Assembly (NCBI GenBank): GCA_947452675.1
Contig: CANGDL010000007.1
Coordinates: 1-64,000 of the forward strand
Source: Microbacteriaceae bacterium
Lineage (GTDB): Bacteria > Actinomycetota > Actinomycetes > Actinomycetales > Microbacteriaceae
Length of the DNA: 64,000 nt
Reading direction: 5' to 3'
Shown here: positions 1 through 9,439 of the stretch, one piece after another
Numbering within the stretch: position 1 is the stretch's first letter
How the letters are laid out: every line of letters begins with the position of its first letter
The notes under the pieces: model-generated
Told to the model about the DNA's origin: nothing
The model's input: the letters and a program-made list of their open reading frames with translations, nothing else
The model's database searches: none
Program-made: the position numbers and the translations under genes

Positions 1-234
1 CAGCTGGCATCCAACCTCGCGCTTTGGGGTCGTCGCTTGATGGGTGATGTTTTGCTCGAACTGCGCGGAGCCTTTGATAACCGCAAGTTGGCCGGTTTCC
101 CAAAGTCCAAGAAACTTACTGTGATCGAAGAACGCGACCTAAACCTGGCGGCCTATTCAAAAATCGAGCCTTTGATTTCAGAACTAATTGGCGCGCACAC
201 GGTGCGCATGGACGCGCTCGGTTTGACGGCTTGA
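1..234 (+). CDS. Ferritin-like fold protein, C-terminal fragment
   Basis: The reading frame is open from base 1 and ends with TGA at 232-234, so only the last 77 codons are in the window. The C-terminus (…IGAHTVRMDALGLTA) resembles the end of the actinobacterial ferritin-like fold proteins related to MiaE-type tRNA hydroxylases, which lie next to a DUF3107 gene in Mycobacterium (Rv3210c region). The di-iron ligands would be upstream and cannot be checked. The assignment rests on this short tail and on the neighbouring DUF3107 gene, so the function is an inference. Confidence 0.6.
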   Translation, partial: QLASNLALWGRRLMGDVLLELRGAFDNRKLAGFPKSKKLTVIEERDLNLAAYSKIEPLISELIGAHTVRMDALGLTA

Positions 235-249
235 GTCAGCTTGGGCTGA

Positions 250-504
250 TTAGGCGGCGCGCTTATTTGATAAAAAGCGCACGAAGATGACCATCGCTGC
301 CGGCATCGCAAGCATCACGATGATCCAAATCCATCCCTGGTCATAGTGCATGCCACACCAAGTGAGCACAGCCCAGGCGAGAGCGCCAGCTACAAGTGAG
401 ATTGCGCCTGGAACCAACGAACCAATAACCTTAGTGTTGAGGCCAAGGTAAGGAGCTACCAATCCAAGAATGGCTGCATAAACGAGGATGAACGCGAGTT
501 CCAT
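250..504 (-). CDS. Small three-helix membrane protein, unknown function
   Basis: An 84-residue protein that is almost entirely hydrophobic. Three membrane helices can be drawn at about residues 3-20, 27-48 and 55-75, followed by a short basic tail (FLSNKRAA). Its ATG shares one base with the TAA stop of the upstream DUF3107 gene (TAATG), so the two are co-transcribed and probably translationally coupled. I recognise no catalytic motif and assign no function. It converges on the ferritin-like gene that ends at 234. Confidence 0.7.
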   Translation of the reverse strand: MELAFILVYAAILGLVAPYLGLNTKVIGSLVPGAISLVAGALAWAVLTWCGMHYDQGWIWIIVMLAMPAAMVIFVRFLSNKRAA

Positions 505-728
505 TAGGCGATGAACCCAACGCGACGCGCCTCCTCGGCGCCTATCTCGACATAGCCGAGTGCCTCGGTCGGAACGATGAAAAGACGGCCCTTGCTATCA
601 GCAAGCTTTAGAACCTTTGCGCCGCCCTCGAGAACCGCCGCCACTGCGCTTTCAACTTCGTGGGCCGTCTGTGTCGATTCAAAACTTATTTCACGACCGC
701 TGTCGCGGATGCCGATTCGGATGTCCAT
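504..728 (-). CDS. DUF3107 family protein
   Basis: A 74-residue cytoplasmic protein matching the actinobacterial DUF3107 family: an N-terminal strand (MDIRIGIRDSGREI), a helix rich in Glu/Ala/Val, and the conserved C-terminal part with FIVPTEALGYVEIG. Members are short and lie near rhlE/ferritin-like genes and the AdnAB helicases in Mycobacterium, as here. Their role is unknown. An AAAGG ribosome-binding site lies a few bases before the ATG. The gene is divergent from adnA, and the gap of under 100 bases should hold both promoters. Confidence 0.85.
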   Translation of the reverse strand: MDIRIGIRDSGREISFESTQTAHEVESAVAAVLEGGAKVLKLADSKGRLFIVPTEALGYVEIGAEEARRVGFIA

Positions 729-820
729 TTGAGACCTTTCGTTGTCTGTGAATAGATTACGTCAAACCTGCCGAGTTCGAAGCGTAAATATTGTCTGTGC
801 CACAAGGTAGTTTTGACGGC

Positions 821-3800
821 ATGACAGAGATGCGCTTTCAGCCTTCGGCACGAGCCGATTTGCTCTCTGCGCCTGCCCTTTCGGCAACTCAAAATGCAGC
901 TTCTCAGCTTTCCTCGACGGCGGTTGCAACCGTTTTTGGCGCACCGGGTACAGGCAAGACCGAAACGGTTAAAGCGCTTTTTTCTGCACTCGCTCAAAGG
1001 CACGGGCCGGCCGGCGTTCTGGTTATCGCCGCAAATCGTGAAAGCGCTAATCAACTTCGAGATGAGTTGGCACTCCGATTCCAAGGTGCTACGCCTGGCC
1101 CCTTGGCGCGAACCCTCACATCGATGGCGTTTGCAATCCTGCGCCTGAAGGCCCTCAAAGAGGGTGAGCGCCTTCCAGAACTGATAAGCGGCAGCGAACA
1201 AGACCGCCTATTGGCTGAGGTTATTTCAGAGCTTGTCCAAGAGGGCATACCAGAGGTTTCTGCGCAGTGGCCGGCGCAATTCAACCGTCAGGTAATTGAA
1301 CTTTCGGGTTTTCGCAACGAAATCCGCGACTTCATCACGGTATGCCTAGAACATGGCTTGAATTTGTCTGAGCTTTCGGCTCTCGCTGAAAGGCATCAAA
1401 AACCCGAGTGGGCCGCCTCAGCTTTATTCTTCGGTCGTTATTTGGAGAAGGTGACTGGTTCTGATTACAAGGGTAGATACGATGCCTCGTCACTACTTCG
1501 AATTTCAAGTCAATGGCTGGCGATGCAATCCGAGTGGCCAGAAGAACTCGCCGCGATTCAAACGATCATCGTTGATGACGCTCAGGAACTCACTCCGGCC
1601 GCCATGAGATTACTCAGAGTTCTAGCGGGAGCCAATCGTGGTCTCGTGTTAGTTGGTGACCCAGATTCATCAACCTTAGGCTTTCGAGCGGCAGACCCTC
1701 GGGCCATGGCCAACCTTGCAGAGCAAGTCGCAAACAACCGTGATGCCGCGGTTGAAACGATTTTCTTAGCCCCAAACTTTGCGCCCCGCCCAGCCAACTT
1801 GTCAACAGTGCTGTCTAAAGTAAGTCGCCAAATTGACACAGCCAGAGCGGGCCGCCAGCGAAAGAGTTTGGCCGAAACTCCTAAAAAAATCGCCGATTCA
1901 ACCAGTGTTGAACCAGATTCCAGTGTGTCGGTTCACGTATTCAATCAGCGCACTGGCGAACTTGCCTGGTTGGCACGCAAACTTCGCGAACTACATCTTT
2001 TTGAGGGCTACAAGTGGTCCGAAATCGCGGTAGTTGCTCGTTCTCGCTCCAATCTAGAGGAGCTGTCGGTCTCGCTAGCTAATGAATCGGTGCCGATCCA
2101 AATTCTCGGTGCTCAAGCTGCCTTGAGAGATGAGTTTGCATCTCGAAGCCTTCTAGTCCTAGCCGAGCTTGCGCTAAACCCTCGACCAATTGAACCCAAC
2201 TTTGCAGTCGAGCTTTTGACTTCAGTTTTTGCTGGCTTGGATACTCTCGGTATGAGGCGATTGCGTCGTGCACTTCGACGAGAAGAGTTGCTTGCGGATG
2301 GTGTTCGAAACAGCGACGAACTGCTTGTTCAGTTATTTGAAAGCCCGGGGGGCCTAGCAACTATCCGTGGGGCGGAGGCCCGAAAAGCCGAGAAGTTTCT
2401 GAAGTTGATGGCAGCTGCTACAGAACTCGCTCAGGACAAATCCAAGAGCATCGAAGACCTGCTTTGGCACCTATGGTCAGGTAGTGGGCTTGAGTCTTCC
2501 TGGAAGGCGCTATCTTCGGGCATTGGTGAAGTTGCTCTTCAAGCCAATCGAGACCTAGATTCCTTGGTTGCCCTTTTTGCCGCCGCGAATCGCTTCGTAG
2601 AGCGAAATCCAAATGCTGATCCATCGGTTTTCGTTGCACAACAACTGGCGCTTGGTTTACCCGAAGACACCCTGGCACTAAACGATGCGTTCGCTCAACG
2701 CGTCACACTCGCAACCCCATCTGGGCTGATCGGAAGACGGTTCAAGATAGTGGCTTTGCCTCAGCTAATTGAAGGCGTGTGGCCAAATTTGCGTCCACGT
2801 TCGTCTCTCCTTGGCGCCACGGTGTTAGATTCCCTGCTCACCCGACGCATCGATGAGGTTTCTTTGACTTCTAAGTCGGAACTTCCGGATGAACTCCGAA
2901 TGCTCTACAAGTCGATTGGTGCAGCGAGTGAAAAACTCCTAGTTTCGGCAACGGACTCTGAGGATGACCAGATTTCCCAATTCATTGGGCTAATCAATGG
3001 TGCAATCCCTGAGCGCGAGACTTATTCGGGCACTCAGTTGACACTTCGCGGGCTGGCAGGTTCACTTCGAAGAACGTTGGCAAGATCTAAATCTCAGATC
3101 GAGTTAGATTCCGCCGCTCTCGGTCTAGCACGGTTGGCCTCGGCCGGTGTCGCTGGCTCACATCCAGATAGTTGGTATGGCATGCTGGCTTTGTCAACCG
3201 ATGAGCCGCTTGTAGATCTGGAAGATCCGGAGGCGCAGGTTTGGCTTCGACCATCCCAACTTGAAAACTTTGCCAAGTGCCCACTTCACTGGTTTCTGAA
3301 TGCTCACGGCGGAAGCGAAACCACCTTTTCAGCCAACCTCGGTTCGTTGGTCCATAAGGCACTTGAGCTTGGGGTGAGCGTCAATGAAGAATCGCTGTGG
3401 GGGCTGGTTGAATCTAAGTGGCATACATTGAGCTTCGAGTCTGCGTGGCTCGAAGAGGCTGGCGAGCGCAAGGCCAAACGCATGATTTCAAACATGGTTC
3501 AGTACCTTCGTCAGTTTGATTCCGATGGCGCCAAAGTCATAGGGCGCGAGGTTAACTTCGAGTTTGAGACTGGCCGTACCCGTGTTCGCGGTCAGGTCGA
3601 TCGATTAGAGCTTTATCCAGATGGTCGAGTGATGATTGTTGATCTAAAAACCGGTTCAAAGGTTTTTACGGCTGAGGAAGCACGCAGGCATCCGCAGCTC
3701 GGCTTGTATCAATTGGCCTTTGAGAACGGCGCATTCTCCGACCTACCTGGAATGGCGGCTGATTCCGAACTCGCGGGGGCGAAGTTACTGCTTGTAGGAA

Positions 3801-4012
3801 CAGGTGATAAACCTCTCGAGCGAAATCAGCCAGCTTTAAAATCTTCACCTGAAACTAGAGAAGAGTTTGATCGGCTCGTAAGCAACGCGACCTCCGGCAT
3901 GGCAATGACAGATCGCATATTTGTCGCCCAAGTCGATTCTCACTGTAGTAATTCGAATGAATTCGGAAGTTGCCAGATCCACTTAACTAAGGCGGTTTCC
4001 TACGGTGGTTAG
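821..4012 (+). CDS. adnA: AdnA-type helicase-nuclease subunit
   Basis: One subunit of the AdnAB motor-nuclease that resects DNA double-strand breaks in actinobacteria. Numbered from the upstream TTG at 791, it has a Walker A (GAPGTGKT, 50-57), a motif II with DDAQE (about 260) in place of DEYQD, and a C-terminal RecB-like nuclease with GQVDRLE (about 934-940) and IVDLKTG (about 952-958). A cysteine at 830 and two near the end (1052, 1061) could bind an Fe-S cluster. I chose ATG 821 because AAGGTAG lies 11 bases upstream and a TAAATA -10-like hexamer sits at 785-790; the TTG at 791 is possible. Family length (about 1060) fits. It overlaps adnB by 8 bases. Confidence 0.9.
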   Translation: MTEMRFQPSARADLLSAPALSATQNAASQLSSTAVATVFGAPGTGKTETVKALFSALAQRHGPAGVLVIAANRESANQLRDELALRFQGATPGPLARTLTSMAFAILRLKALKEGERLPELISGSEQDRLLAEVISELVQEGIPEVSAQWPAQFNRQVIELSGFRNEIRDFITVCLEHGLNLSELSALAERHQKPEWAASALFFGRYLEKVTGSDYKGRYDASSLLRISSQWLAMQSEWPEELAAIQTIIVDDAQELTPAAMRLLRVLAGANRGLVLVGDPDSSTLGFRAADPRAMANLAEQVANNRDAAVETIFLAPNFAPRPANLSTVLSKVSRQIDTARAGRQRKSLAETPKKIADSTSVEPDSSVSVHVFNQRTGELAWLARKLRELHLFEGYKWSEIAVVARSRSNLEELSVSLANESVPIQILGAQAALRDEFASRSLLVLAELALNPRPIEPNFAVELLTSVFAGLDTLGMRRLRRALRREELLADGVRNSDELLVQLFESPGGLATIRGAEARKAEKFLKLMAAATELAQDKSKSIEDLLWHLWSGSGLESSWKALSSGIGEVALQANRDLDSLVALFAAANRFVERNPNADPSVFVAQQLALGLPEDTLALNDAFAQRVTLATPSGLIGRRFKIVALPQLIEGVWPNLRPRSSLLGATVLDSLLTRRIDEVSLTSKSELPDELRMLYKSIGAASEKLLVSATDSEDDQISQFIGLINGAIPERETYSGTQLTLRGLAGSLRRTLARSKSQIELDSAALGLARLASAGVAGSHPDSWYGMLALSTDEPLVDLEDPEAQVWLRPSQLENFAKCPLHWFLNAHGGSETTFSANLGSLVHKALELGVSVNEESLWGLVESKWHTLSFESAWLEEAGERKAKRMISNMVQYLRQFDSDGAKVIGREVNFEFETGRTRVRGQVDRLELYPDGRVMIVDLKTGSKVFTAEEARRHPQLGLYQLAFENGAFSDLPGMAADSELAGAKLLLVGTGDKPLERNQPALKSSPETREEFDRLVSNATSGMAMTDRIFVAQVDSHCSNSNEFGSCQIHLTKAVSYGG

Positions 4013-7000
4013 AGCCAAGTTCACAGCAAATCAGGTTTATTCGATCATCAGACCTGGTTTGCTCACTGATGAGCAAATAGCGGCGGTTCAAGATGCCCCA
4101 ATTGATTCACCATCTTTGGTTGTGGCAGGTGCCGGCAGTGGCAAAACCGAACTCATGGCCGTTCGTGTTTTATGGCTTGTAGCGAATGGGTTCGCGAGGC
4201 CCGAACAAATCCTCGGCCTCACTTTCACTCGGAAGGCTGCGGCTGAACTTTCGAAGAGAATTTACGAAAGCCTTTTGAAACTTCGCGATAGTGACCTTTG
4301 GCCGGCCGAACTCGAATACGATTTCGCCCCTCCAAACATCTCGACCTACAACGCTTATGCGAACGGCTTGTTTCGTGACTTCGCTTTGTCCATTGGCTAT
4401 GAACCGGAAGCCGCGTTGCTTACGGATGCGGCCGCTTTCCAGCTAGCTAGAGAGGTTATTGTTCGTCGAGGTTCTGAGATCGATAGCCGTCTAACTGACC
4501 TTGATGTGAATTTGAATCCACTCATAGATGCTGTTTTGTCTCTGGCGCAGGAGATGAATGACAACATCGTCGGCGCTCAGCAAATTGAAGACTTTATTGA
4601 CAGCGTCATAGGCGCACTAAGCGATCTTCCAAAAAAAGTCGGATCATCCGATACGGCTCAGTTCGCGTATATGTCTGAGATTCTTAGACCCCTTCTTTCG
4701 ACGCCGGTTATAGCCAAACTCGCCGAGGCCTACATCGATGAGAAACGGCGCCAGGGATACGTCGACTACAGCGACCAAGTCGCGCTAGCTGAAAGGGCTG
4801 TTCGGGAAGTGCCCGCACTTCGAGAGCGCGAGCGCGAGAACTACAACCAAATACTTCTCGATGAATATCAAGACACATCGTTCCTGCAAACTCGGTTGCT
4901 CAAAAATCTATTCGGGGGTGCCTCTGTTTTCGCAGTTGGTGACCCGAACCAGTCGATTTACGGCTGGCGAGGAGCAAGTGCTTCAAATTTGACCCTGTTC
5001 CATTCAGATTTCGAATCAGGGGCGAACCTTTCAAACTTCACACTTTCGACTTCTTGGAGAAACCCGGCCAAGGTTCTCGAGTTGGCGAATCGTCTCACGG
5101 GCGACATGCAGGTCATGACTCTTAAGCCACACGCAACTTCAGGCGAAGGTCATGTCTCTGTCAAATTTGAACAAGACATGAATCTCGAAGCAGCCGCGGT
5201 TGCCGCATGGTTTAAATCAAAAATGGTTGGTGACTCAACCGGTGCGTTACTTATGCGAAAGCGCAGCCAGATGAGTCTGTTCGTCGAGGCCATGCAATCA
5301 CTTGGGCTTGAAGTCGAGGTAGTTGGGCTGGGTGGCCTGCTCGAAATGCCAGAGATTGTTGACCTTGTTTGCGCGCTCAGAGTAGTCCATTACCCAGAGG
5401 CAGGTTCGCAGTTGATTCGCCTACTGACGGGTCCGCGCTGGCGAATCGGGGCAAAAGACATCGAACGATTGCATCGTTATGCCTCGAGGCTGGCTAAGGC
5501 CTCCGACGAAACGCAACGAGTTCTGCAAGAGCAAGGCCTGGCAAAGGAAGATTCCGTTTCAATCGTCGATGCACTTGACCTGATGCTTGACGAAAAGAAT
5601 CCTGAAAGCATCGGCTTTAGCGACGTCGGTCTTCCACGCCTTCGAGATGCAGCCCAAACGCTCCGCAACTTTAGGCGGCGCACCGGAATGCCTCTGGCGG
5701 AATACATCAGAGTTGTTGAGCAAGAGCTTTGGCTCGACATTGAAGTTGCCGCCAACCCACGTCGCAAGAATCCAATGGCGCACCTAAACGCTTTTGCGTC
5801 GGTGGTTTCAAGCTATGCCGGCAGCAACAGCCGGCCGCATCTTGGGGCATTTCTAGAGTGGCTGGAATTTGCCGATGAACGCGAGCGATTTGAAGTGCCG
5901 AACACCAACCCAGAAAAAGGTGTGGTCCAGGTATTGACTATTCATGCTGCAAAGGGATTGGAGTGGGACAACGTATGCATTGCAAACCTTGTCGAAGGTG
6001 ATTTCCCCGGAGACGGCAAGGGTGGGACGGGTTGGCTTGGTGTCGGCCGACTGCCCTATCCGCTACGCGGCGACCAAGGTTCGTTGCCGGATTGGAAATA
6101 TCAGGGCGTTGCAAGCCAACCGGAGGTCAAACAAAGCCACGAGGATTTCAAGGCAGCAGCAAAGGCACATCAACTTCTCGAAGAACTCCGGCTCGTCTAT
6201 GTGGCTGTGACTCGCCCGAAGGCCGAATTACTTTTGACCGGCTCCTATTGGAAGCCGGGAAATAAGAAACCGCGGGATGCATCAAGATTCCTCAGGTCAG
6301 CTATCCAAGGCGATGCGCTAAAAGATTTTGTTTTTCCCGAACTCGAATCAGAGGTCAACCCGCTTTCAGAGGTGGAAAAATTCGAAAGTTGGCCCATTGA
6401 TCCGCTAGGGGAGAGGCATCGGTTGGATGTGGAAGCTGCCCGTGATCGAACCTTAGATGCCATTGAAGCTAACAACTTCACCGCGACCCAGTCTGCATCC
6501 GGAGTTAAATTCGGCGACAGAATTCAAGCCGATATCGACCTTCTCCTTGCCGAGAGGGATGAACTCGTAACGGCAAACAAGTTTGTGCACCTTCCGGTTC
6601 GCGTTCCAGCCTCAAGGTTCAAGGACTTTGTGGCCGATCTGCCTGATCTAATCGAAAGATACCGTCGACCGATGCCCCAGAAACCTTATAAGGAAACGCG
6701 AAATGGAACACTGTTCCATTCATGGGTGGAGGCGCGCTTTGGGCTCGAGAATCTCGCGGAAGAATTGGATTCGGTTGACAACGACGATCAAGATTTTGTG
6801 GCCGAATCCATTCTTGAGTTACAAGCGAATTTCGAAGGCTCGAGGTGGGCGAATCTTCAACCGCTAGAAATCGAGCGCGAAATTCAACTAACAATTGAGG
6901 GCAACACCTTTATTTGCAAGTTAGACGCCGTTTTCGAGACGCCAACCGGAGTCGAGATTATCGACTGGAAAACCGGCAAGAAACCAAGAAATAAGGACGA

Positions 7001-7184
7001 AGAGGATCTAAGGACGCTACAGCTGGCTCTCTACCGAATGGCCTACTCGCGCTACACCGGTTTGGCCTTAGAAAATATTGAGGCCAGCTTCTACTTTGTT
7101 GCGGAGGATGTTGAGGTCAAGGCAAAGAGGCTTCTAAACGAACAGGAACTCATAGAACTTTGGAAGCGGACGCTGACAAACTAG
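4005..7184 (+). CDS. adnB: AdnB-type UvrD helicase-nuclease subunit
   Basis: The second and more canonical motor subunit of the break-resection complex. Motifs appear in UvrD order: Walker A AGAGSGKT (41-48), DEYQD (about 285), GDPNQSIYGWRG (about 312), VYVAVTRPK (about 730). The C-terminal RecB-type nuclease contains GTLFHSWVE (about 900), LDAVFETPTG with the metal-binding Asp (about 974), DWKTGK (about 987) and QLALYRMAY (about 1006). Length 1059 is typical. The GTG start lies inside the last codons of adnA, which argues for coupled synthesis of the two subunits. The next gene is on the opposite strand and its stop overlaps by four bases. Confidence 0.93.
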   Translation: MVRAKFTANQVYSIIRPGLLTDEQIAAVQDAPIDSPSLVVAGAGSGKTELMAVRVLWLVANGFARPEQILGLTFTRKAAAELSKRIYESLLKLRDSDLWPAELEYDFAPPNISTYNAYANGLFRDFALSIGYEPEAALLTDAAAFQLAREVIVRRGSEIDSRLTDLDVNLNPLIDAVLSLAQEMNDNIVGAQQIEDFIDSVIGALSDLPKKVGSSDTAQFAYMSEILRPLLSTPVIAKLAEAYIDEKRRQGYVDYSDQVALAERAVREVPALRERERENYNQILLDEYQDTSFLQTRLLKNLFGGASVFAVGDPNQSIYGWRGASASNLTLFHSDFESGANLSNFTLSTSWRNPAKVLELANRLTGDMQVMTLKPHATSGEGHVSVKFEQDMNLEAAAVAAWFKSKMVGDSTGALLMRKRSQMSLFVEAMQSLGLEVEVVGLGGLLEMPEIVDLVCALRVVHYPEAGSQLIRLLTGPRWRIGAKDIERLHRYASRLAKASDETQRVLQEQGLAKEDSVSIVDALDLMLDEKNPESIGFSDVGLPRLRDAAQTLRNFRRRTGMPLAEYIRVVEQELWLDIEVAANPRRKNPMAHLNAFASVVSSYAGSNSRPHLGAFLEWLEFADERERFEVPNTNPEKGVVQVLTIHAAKGLEWDNVCIANLVEGDFPGDGKGGTGWLGVGRLPYPLRGDQGSLPDWKYQGVASQPEVKQSHEDFKAAAKAHQLLEELRLVYVAVTRPKAELLLTGSYWKPGNKKPRDASRFLRSAIQGDALKDFVFPELESEVNPLSEVEKFESWPIDPLGERHRLDVEAARDRTLDAIEANNFTATQSASGVKFGDRIQADIDLLLAERDELVTANKFVHLPVRVPASRFKDFVADLPDLIERYRRPMPQKPYKETRNGTLFHSWVEARFGLENLAEELDSVDNDDQDFVAESILELQANFEGSRWANLQPLEIEREIQLTIEGNTFICKLDAVFETPTGVEIIDWKTGKKPRNKDEEDLRTLQLALYRMAYSRYTGLALENIEASFYFVAEDVEVKAKRLLNEQELIELWKRTLTN

Positions 7185-8407
7185 AAAAGTTCGTTGTCTG
7201 ATTTTTCAGGTAACTCAATAGGTCTTGTTTTGTCGTTTACTTCGCTGGCTCGCTCTGCTGAAACCTCGTCAGCGGTTACTTCATCCAACTCGAAGTCGTC
7301 AGCAATCACGTCGATTGGCGCGGTCTCCAATGAAACCACATCCTGGGTTTCGTCAGAATAAGAGACTTCGTTTATTTCGATAACTTCAAACTCTTCATCG
7401 CTTTCAATCGAGATGAACGCGTCCGAGATTTCTTCGATTACGGGTTTGCTAAACGAAGCAGCGATTGGCGCTGCGGTTAGGCGACCAAGCACACCGGCCT
7501 CGACGTCTTGAGCAAGAGTTGTAAGCATCTCGACAGCATCGTCAATGATTGACTGATCGCCTTTGTTTACGCCGTGCAGCAACCAGCGGGCACGTTCGAA
7601 TTCGCTGTAAAGCACTGCGCGCTGTCGGATCGATGAGTCAGTGCCTGGGCGGTTCGAAATGTAAGCGGCCAACACCGCATCGGCGAACGGGTCATTTTCT
7701 GAACCTAGAATCCAGGCGAGGTCTTCCGCAGGATCGCTGATTCTTAGACTGCTCCACGCCAGCACACCTGCAACCGCCCGTCCGTTCTCCTCGAGAACGG
7801 TGTCGCCGTTCAAGGCGCCGTGGGTGACGGTTGGCTGGAACCTAAAAATGCTCGCGTCTTCGAGCACTGCTTCCCAGCGGGAGAGCAGGATGGGCGGGAC
7901 TTTACCAGTTGCTGCAAATCGGTCAAGCTCTGCAGTGCGGGCACGAAGAATATCTTCCGGTTGAAATTCCGGCAGGTGGGCGTTTTCAACCACGGACAAC
8001 GGAAGCTTGTGGATTGACGCGATCGCAAGGCCAATATTTCGAGCCAGTTCAGACTCGCCGCTCGTCGACGAAACATCAATTGGACTGCCATAGACAAAGT
8101 CAAAAATGAGCGCTCGAGCGCCTTTGTCGTCCTTGGTTTCACCGATTAAATTTGTAATCTTGAATGGCAAAGCCGCGCGGCCGTCGACTCCAAGTGCTCG
8201 AAGGGCTTGAAGCTCAACCTCTTGTTCCGCACCTGCAGATTGCGTGTTCGCGATACGCACCACATAGTGCTCACCCGTAGTTGCGGTCAAAAGTGCAGTA
8301 TCAAATGCGCCGTCAGCACCAGCGTTCAAGCTCTTCACCTGAACAAAATCGAGGTGACGAACAGCGTCCTTAGCTAGCGCAGCTAAAATCAAGGGAGATT
8401 TGGCCAT
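7181..8407 (-). CDS. APH-fold kinase homologue, probably inactive, with acidic tail
   Basis: A 408-residue protein of the aminoglycoside/choline phosphotransferase fold. The Brenner-type motif reads HGALNGDT (about 196-203) where active members have HGDLxxxN, and the following metal-binding IDW/IDF motif reads LAW. The usual VAIK-type lysine position appears as VVRI. The catalytic base and the metal ligands therefore look lost. The last 80 or so residues are very acidic (runs of D/E) and probably disordered. I chose ATG 8407 over a longer frame to 8482 because it begins with MAKSPLIL and leaves room for a divergent promoter before nudC. Its binding partner is unknown. Confidence 0.7.
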   Translation of the reverse strand: MAKSPLILAALAKDAVRHLDFVQVKSLNAGADGAFDTALLTATTGEHYVVRIANTQSAGAEQEVELQALRALGVDGRAALPFKITNLIGETKDDKGARALIFDFVYGSPIDVSSTSGESELARNIGLAIASIHKLPLSVVENAHLPEFQPEDILRARTAELDRFAATGKVPPILLSRWEAVLEDASIFRFQPTVTHGALNGDTVLEENGRAVAGVLAWSSLRISDPAEDLAWILGSENDPFADAVLAAYISNRPGTDSSIRQRAVLYSEFERARWLLHGVNKGDQSIIDDAVEMLTTLAQDVEAGVLGRLTAAPIAASFSKPVIEEISDAFISIESDEEFEVIEINEVSYSDETQDVVSLETAPIDVIADDFELDEVTADEVSAERASEVNDKTRPIELPEKSDNELF

Positions 8408-8476
8408 GTAATTCAGGGTAGACAAAAACTTGCCAATCACACTGCACCGCCACGCCCCCCGACCAAGGAAGTCAAC

Positions 8477-9439
8477 ATGCATGAACCGCTAAGTCTTCCG
8501 CTTGCACGTTCTGCCGTAGATCGCGATAGCGTCATTAGGTCGGCGGAAGACCTCATCGACCGGCTATTCCAAGATGATTCAACTCGTGTACTCGCACTCT
8601 GGGAGGGGAAGGCGCTGTTGTTGGGTTCACCTGATGAGCCAAGCCCCCAACTCAAACTTCTCAAGCCATCGGTGGTTGCGAATTCACGTGCTTCAGGAAG
8701 CGTTGAGGTCAAAGCTTATCTAGGTTTCACCGTCGATGAAGAGAGTGAAATTCCTGCGAAAACCAAGATTCTTTTAGCGGTCCTAGATGCGGCTGGAGCG
8801 GCAGCAATAGAACCAAACCCAGAGGCCTGGCATGGACTTCGCCGGACCGGCGCGGGTTTAAGTGCCCGAGATGCCGGGTTGTATGCAGAGGGTTTGGCCT
8901 TGGCAAACTGGCATGCTACCCACCTATATTGCCCGCGATGCGGGCAACCCACGAAGGTTATCGAATCGGGCTGGGTTCGTGATTGTCCTGAAGATGGGCA
9001 TCAGATTTTCCCAAGAACAGATCCAGCCATTATTGTCAGCGTGATTGATGATCAAGATCGCATCCTGTTGGGGTCTCAAGGTGTTTGGGAAGACAACCGG
9101 TGGTCCATTCTTGCTGGGTTCGTCGAACCTGGGGAGTCGCTTGCCGCAGCCGTTCAGCGTGAAGTATTCGAAGAGTCGGGAGTCAGGGTTGTTTCGCCAG
9201 AATATCTCGGCAGCCAGTCCTGGCCTTTCCCTTACTCGCTGATGGTTGGATTCACCGCAAAAGTCGACCCTGAACATCAAGGGCTTGAACTTGCTCCAGA
9301 CGGTGTCGAAATTGAAAAGCTTCGCTGGTTTAGTCGCGAAGAGATTGCTGCTGAAGCGGAGCAGTTACTCCTGCCGGGCAAACTCTCAATCGCTGGTGCC
9401 TTAATCGAACACTGGTATGGGGGTCCAATTGGATCCTGA
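8477..9439 (+). CDS. nudC: NADH pyrophosphatase NudC (Nudix)
   Basis: A 320-residue Nudix hydrolase that cleaves NAD(H) to NMN(H) and AMP and, in characterised homologues, removes NAD caps from RNA. Residues 152-155 (CPRC) with C170 and H175 form a zinc-ribbon-like element. The Nudix box runs 214-236 (G214, E220, REVFEESG 228-235). The NudC-specific SQSWPFPYS is at 246-254. AAGGAA lies 6 bases before the ATG. The stop overlaps the start of the downstream uvrD2-like gene by 23 bases, the same order as nudC-uvrD2 in Mycobacterium. Confidence 0.93.
   Translation: MHEPLSLPLARSAVDRDSVIRSAEDLIDRLFQDDSTRVLALWEGKALLLGSPDEPSPQLKLLKPSVVANSRASGSVEVKAYLGFTVDEESEIPAKTKILLAVLDAAGAAAIEPNPEAWHGLRRTGAGLSARDAGLYAEGLALANWHATHLYCPRCGQPTKVIESGWVRDCPEDGHQIFPRTDPAIIVSVIDDQDRILLGSQGVWEDNRWSILAGFVEPGESLAAAVQREVFEESGVRVVSPEYLGSQSWPFPYSLMVGFTAKVDPEHQGLELAPDGVEIEKLRWFSREEIAAEAEQLLLPGKLSIAGALIEHWYGGPIGS

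Noticed and set aside
686-1201. Minus-strand frame spanning the DUF3107-adnA spacer
   Set aside because: Covers the divergent promoter and the adnA P-loop region on the opposite strand; composition is Cys/Arg-rich and unlike a protein.
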